A model generated the notes under the pieces. That model searched no databases, was not told the origin of the DNA, and was given only the letters and a program-made list of their open reading frames with translations. Of a stretch of 64,000 nt of DNA, positions 62,088-64,000 are shown in pieces. The position numbers and the translations under genes are program-made. Positions within the stretch are counted from its first letter, which is position 1, and each line of letters starts with the position of its first letter. Source of the stretch: Brevibacillus sp042683565 (GTDB lineage Bacteria; Bacillota; Bacilli; Brevibacillales; Brevibacillaceae); contig NZ_JBHUJW010000043.1 of the NCBI RefSeq assembly GCF_042683565.1, positions 868,001 through 932,000 on the forward strand, in the 5' to 3' direction.

Positions 62088-64000
62088 TCAATCTTGCTGT
62101 TCATCCGTCAACCCGAGCTTTTCCAGCTTGTAGTACAGGCTGCGAATGGAAATGTCCAGCCGCTTGGCCGCCAAGGTGCGATTGCCCCCCGCCGCCTTCA
62201 GCTCGCGCAAAATATGCTCTCGCTCCGCCTCTTCCATCGCTTGCTTTAACGTCTTGCCCGTCGTTTGGAACGCTTTTTTCGGCGTGTTCTCGCTGGCGGC
62301 CAGCCTTCGCTCCAGCGGGGGAAGGTACTGCGGCAAAATGATGCGCTCGTTGATCCGCATGTGGATCATGGCTCTGCCCAGCACGTTTTCCAGTTCGCGC
62401 ACATTTCCCGGCCAATGGTAGGACAGCAAAATTTGCAGGGCCTGCTCGTCAATGTCTTCCACATTGCGCCCGTACTCGAGGTTGTACTTGCGCAGCAGGT
62501 GCATGGCCAGCGGCTTGATGTCTTCCCGCCGCTGCCGAAGCGGAGGGATCTGGATGGGGACGACATGCAGGCGGTAGTACAAATCTTCACGGAACCTGCC
62601 GGCGCTGATTGCCGATTCCAGATTGACATGGGTAGCCGTGATGACGCGCACGTCGATCGGGATCGGGTTCGTCCCGCCGACACGGACGACTTCCCGCTCC
62701 TGCAATACGCGAAGAAGCATGACTTGCATGCTCATGGACAGCTCGCCGATTTCGTCGAGAAAGATCGTTCCACCGCTCGCCTCTTCAAACAGGCCGCGCT
62801 TGCCGCCTCTGCGGGCACCCGTAAACGCGCCTTCTTCGTAGCCGAACAGCTCGCTCTCCAGCAGGCTTTCGGAAATGGCCGCACAGTTGACGCGGATAAA
62901 CTGCTTGTATTTGCGTTCGCTCGCGTTGTGGATCGCATGGGCAAACAACTCCTTGCCCGTTCCTGACTCTCCCCGCAGCAAAACCGTCGCGGGTGTCAAC
63001 GCCGCCTGCTGGGCCTGCTCGATCGCCGTGCGCATCGGCTCGCTGTACCCGATAATATCTGCAAAGCTGTATTTCGCCTCCAGCGTGCGAATAATACGGC
63101 GCGCCTTTTCCAGTTCTTCTGTCAGTTGTTTGAACTCGGACACGTCGTGGATGACCCCGACGCTGCCCTTCAGTTCGCCGTCGACCATGACAGGCGCCAC
63201 GTTGACGACGACATCCTTGCGCTTGGGACCGAGCTTCATCGGCACGCCCCGGACGGCCTTTTTCGTCTTCAGCACTTGCATATGCATACTTTCGCCCTCG
63301 GATATGTCCACCGTGGCAGGCTTGCCGATGATATCGTCCTGTGTCAGCCCCGTGATCCTCGTATACGCCGGGTTGATCAACAGTCCGTTTCCATTTTTGT
63401 CCACCACGGAGATTGCCTCGTCCGACGAGTCGATAATCGCCTGGAGCATGCTTTGCAGCTCCTTTAAATTCGTCACTTCTTCCGCGAGCGCCATGATCTC
63501 CGTAATGTCGCGGAAAATCGCGACGGCGCCGACGACTTCGCCCCGTTCATTGCGGACGGGCACCCGGTTGGTAATGATGCGCGTCTGGTTGGGCAGGATC
63601 TGTTCCTGGTTCAGTTCAGGCGACCCCGTCTCCAATACAATATGTAACCGAGTGTTGGGTATACGCTGTGTGACGTTGGTGCCCAGCACTTCGCTCGCTT
63701 CTATGCCCATCAAACGTTCGGCTGCCTTGTTGAACAGCGTGATGACGCCTTGCCGATTCACCCCGATGATCGCATCGTGGGTGGAGTTGAGCATCGTTTC
63801 CCGTTCCCGTTCATTTTGCGTCAGGACAGCAATCAGCTTGTCGCGCTCGCGGATCAGCTTCATGACGATGCGCGTTAATGTCCCGGGGATGAGCACGGTG
63901 TTTTCCCGTTTCAGATGGCGCAAATGCTTGTACTCCCCCAAATCTCCTGTCGCTTCCAAAATTACGTCCAGATCGTCGGTCAAGTACGGGCGGTAATCGA
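62088..64000 (-). CDS. bkdR: sigma-54-dependent activator BkdR (5' end beyond window)
   Basis: About 637 residues are visible and the frame is open to the window end, so the N terminus is missing. After a short segment (LDVILEATGDLGEYKHL) come two PAS domains, then an AAA+ domain with Walker A GESGTGKELFAHAIH, the sigma-54 contact loop GAFTGA and Walker B GGTIFLDEIGELS, and a Fis-type HTH (LAAKRLDISIRSLYYKL) at the C terminus. The layout and the neighbouring bkd genes identify BkdR, which in B. subtilis activates the operon in response to Ile, Val or their derivatives. Confidence 0.93.
   Translation of the reverse strand, partial: DYRPYLTDDLDVILEATGDLGEYKHLRHLKRENTVLIPGTLTRIVMKLIRERDKLIAVLTQNERERETMLNSTHDAIIGVNRQGVITLFNKAAERLMGIEASEVLGTNVTQRIPNTRLHIVLETGSPELNQEQILPNQTRIITNRVPVRNERGEVVGAVAIFRDITEIMALAEEVTNLKELQSMLQAIIDSSDEAISVVDKNGNGLLINPAYTRITGLTQDDIIGKPATVDISEGESMHMQVLKTKKAVRGVPMKLGPKRKDVVVNVAPVMVDGELKGSVGVIHDVSEFKQLTEELEKARRIIRTLEAKYSFADIIGYSEPMRTAIEQAQQAALTPATVLLRGESGTGKELFAHAIHNASERKYKQFIRVNCAAISESLLESELFGYEEGAFTGARRGGKRGLFEEASGGTIFLDEIGELSMSMQVMLLRVLQEREVVRVGGTNPIPIDVRVITATHVNLESAISAGRFREDLYYRLHVVPIQIPPLRQRREDIKPLAMHLLRKYNLEYGRNVEDIDEQALQILLSYHWPGNVRELENVLGRAMIHMRINERIILPQYLPPLERRLAASENTPKKAFQTTGKTLKQAMEEAEREHILRELKAAGGNRTLAAKRLDISIRSLYYKLEKLGLTDEQQD

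Overview
This is a chromosomal window of an endospore-forming Bacillota, most like Brevibacillus (Paenibacillaceae) in protein sequence, start-codon use and gene content. It carries dense sporulation loci (spmAB, dacB, dacF, spoIIAA-AB-sigF, spoVA, spoIIM, mciZ) and its gene order follows the Bacillus subtilis backbone closely. The DNA is moderately GC-rich, so many long open frames antisense to real genes are shadows. I saw no prophage, insertion sequence, CRISPR array, rRNA or tRNA gene. Layout: (1) 1-3100: the start of a RecQ helicase and its YpbB-type partner on the minus strand, then a membrane-anchored unknown protein and ferredoxin on the plus strand. (2) 3100-7930: PurBox-like sites, a serine T-box with specifier AGC, a class-V aminotransferase and serA, then an ArsB/NhaD-type transporter followed by a ten-codon micro-ORF. 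(3) 7930-16000: a HAD hydrolase, the ResDE two-component system, the ResABC cytochrome c maturation genes and rluB. (4) 16000-24500: spmAB and dacB, scpAB, an M50 protease, a cyclophilin, a frameshifted GGDEF-EAL-CBS gene, and lysA. (5) 24600-32900: the spoVA operon behind a good sigma-G promoter, then dacF-spoIIAA-spoIIAB-sigF with a good sigma-F promoter in front of dacF. (6) 33000-41600: a chemoreceptor, an oppABCDF peptide-uptake operon and an Lrp/AsnC regulator, which in B. subtilis do not lie between the nucleoside genes and dacF. (7) 41900-53300: pdp, punA and deoB (nucleoside salvage), xerD, yqzK, fur with a PerR/Fur box, spoIIM, an endonuclease-Q-like gene, nudF, mciZ, a DUF3866 gene, a YqjE-type peptidase, a methylmalonyl-CoA epimerase and a 27-residue membrane miniprotein. 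(8) 53380-55530: a secreted protein with four tandem ~110-residue repeats that run from very acidic to nearly neutral. (9) 55780-64000: a branched-chain amino acid catabolic operon bcd-lpdV-bkdAA-bkdAB-bkdB. It is preceded by a textbook sigma-54 promoter, a cre-like site and an array of repeats that fit binding sites for the adjacent activator BkdR, whose gene runs off the window end. How the genes work together: much of the minus strand is a sporulation and spore-germination block. DacF and the SpoIIA proteins control sigma-F, sigma-G then drives spoVA, and lysA at the end of spoVA makes lysine from diaminopimelate. The opp and nucleoside operons serve nutrient scavenging. The bkd operon turns Leu, Ile and Val into branched acyl-CoA primers for membrane lipids, here without ptb and buk. 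I see no single wholly new system. The points most worth a second look are the bkd control region, the graded-repeat surface protein, the frameshifted EAL gene, the antisense-overlapping mciZ and the PurBox cluster ahead of the serine T-box.
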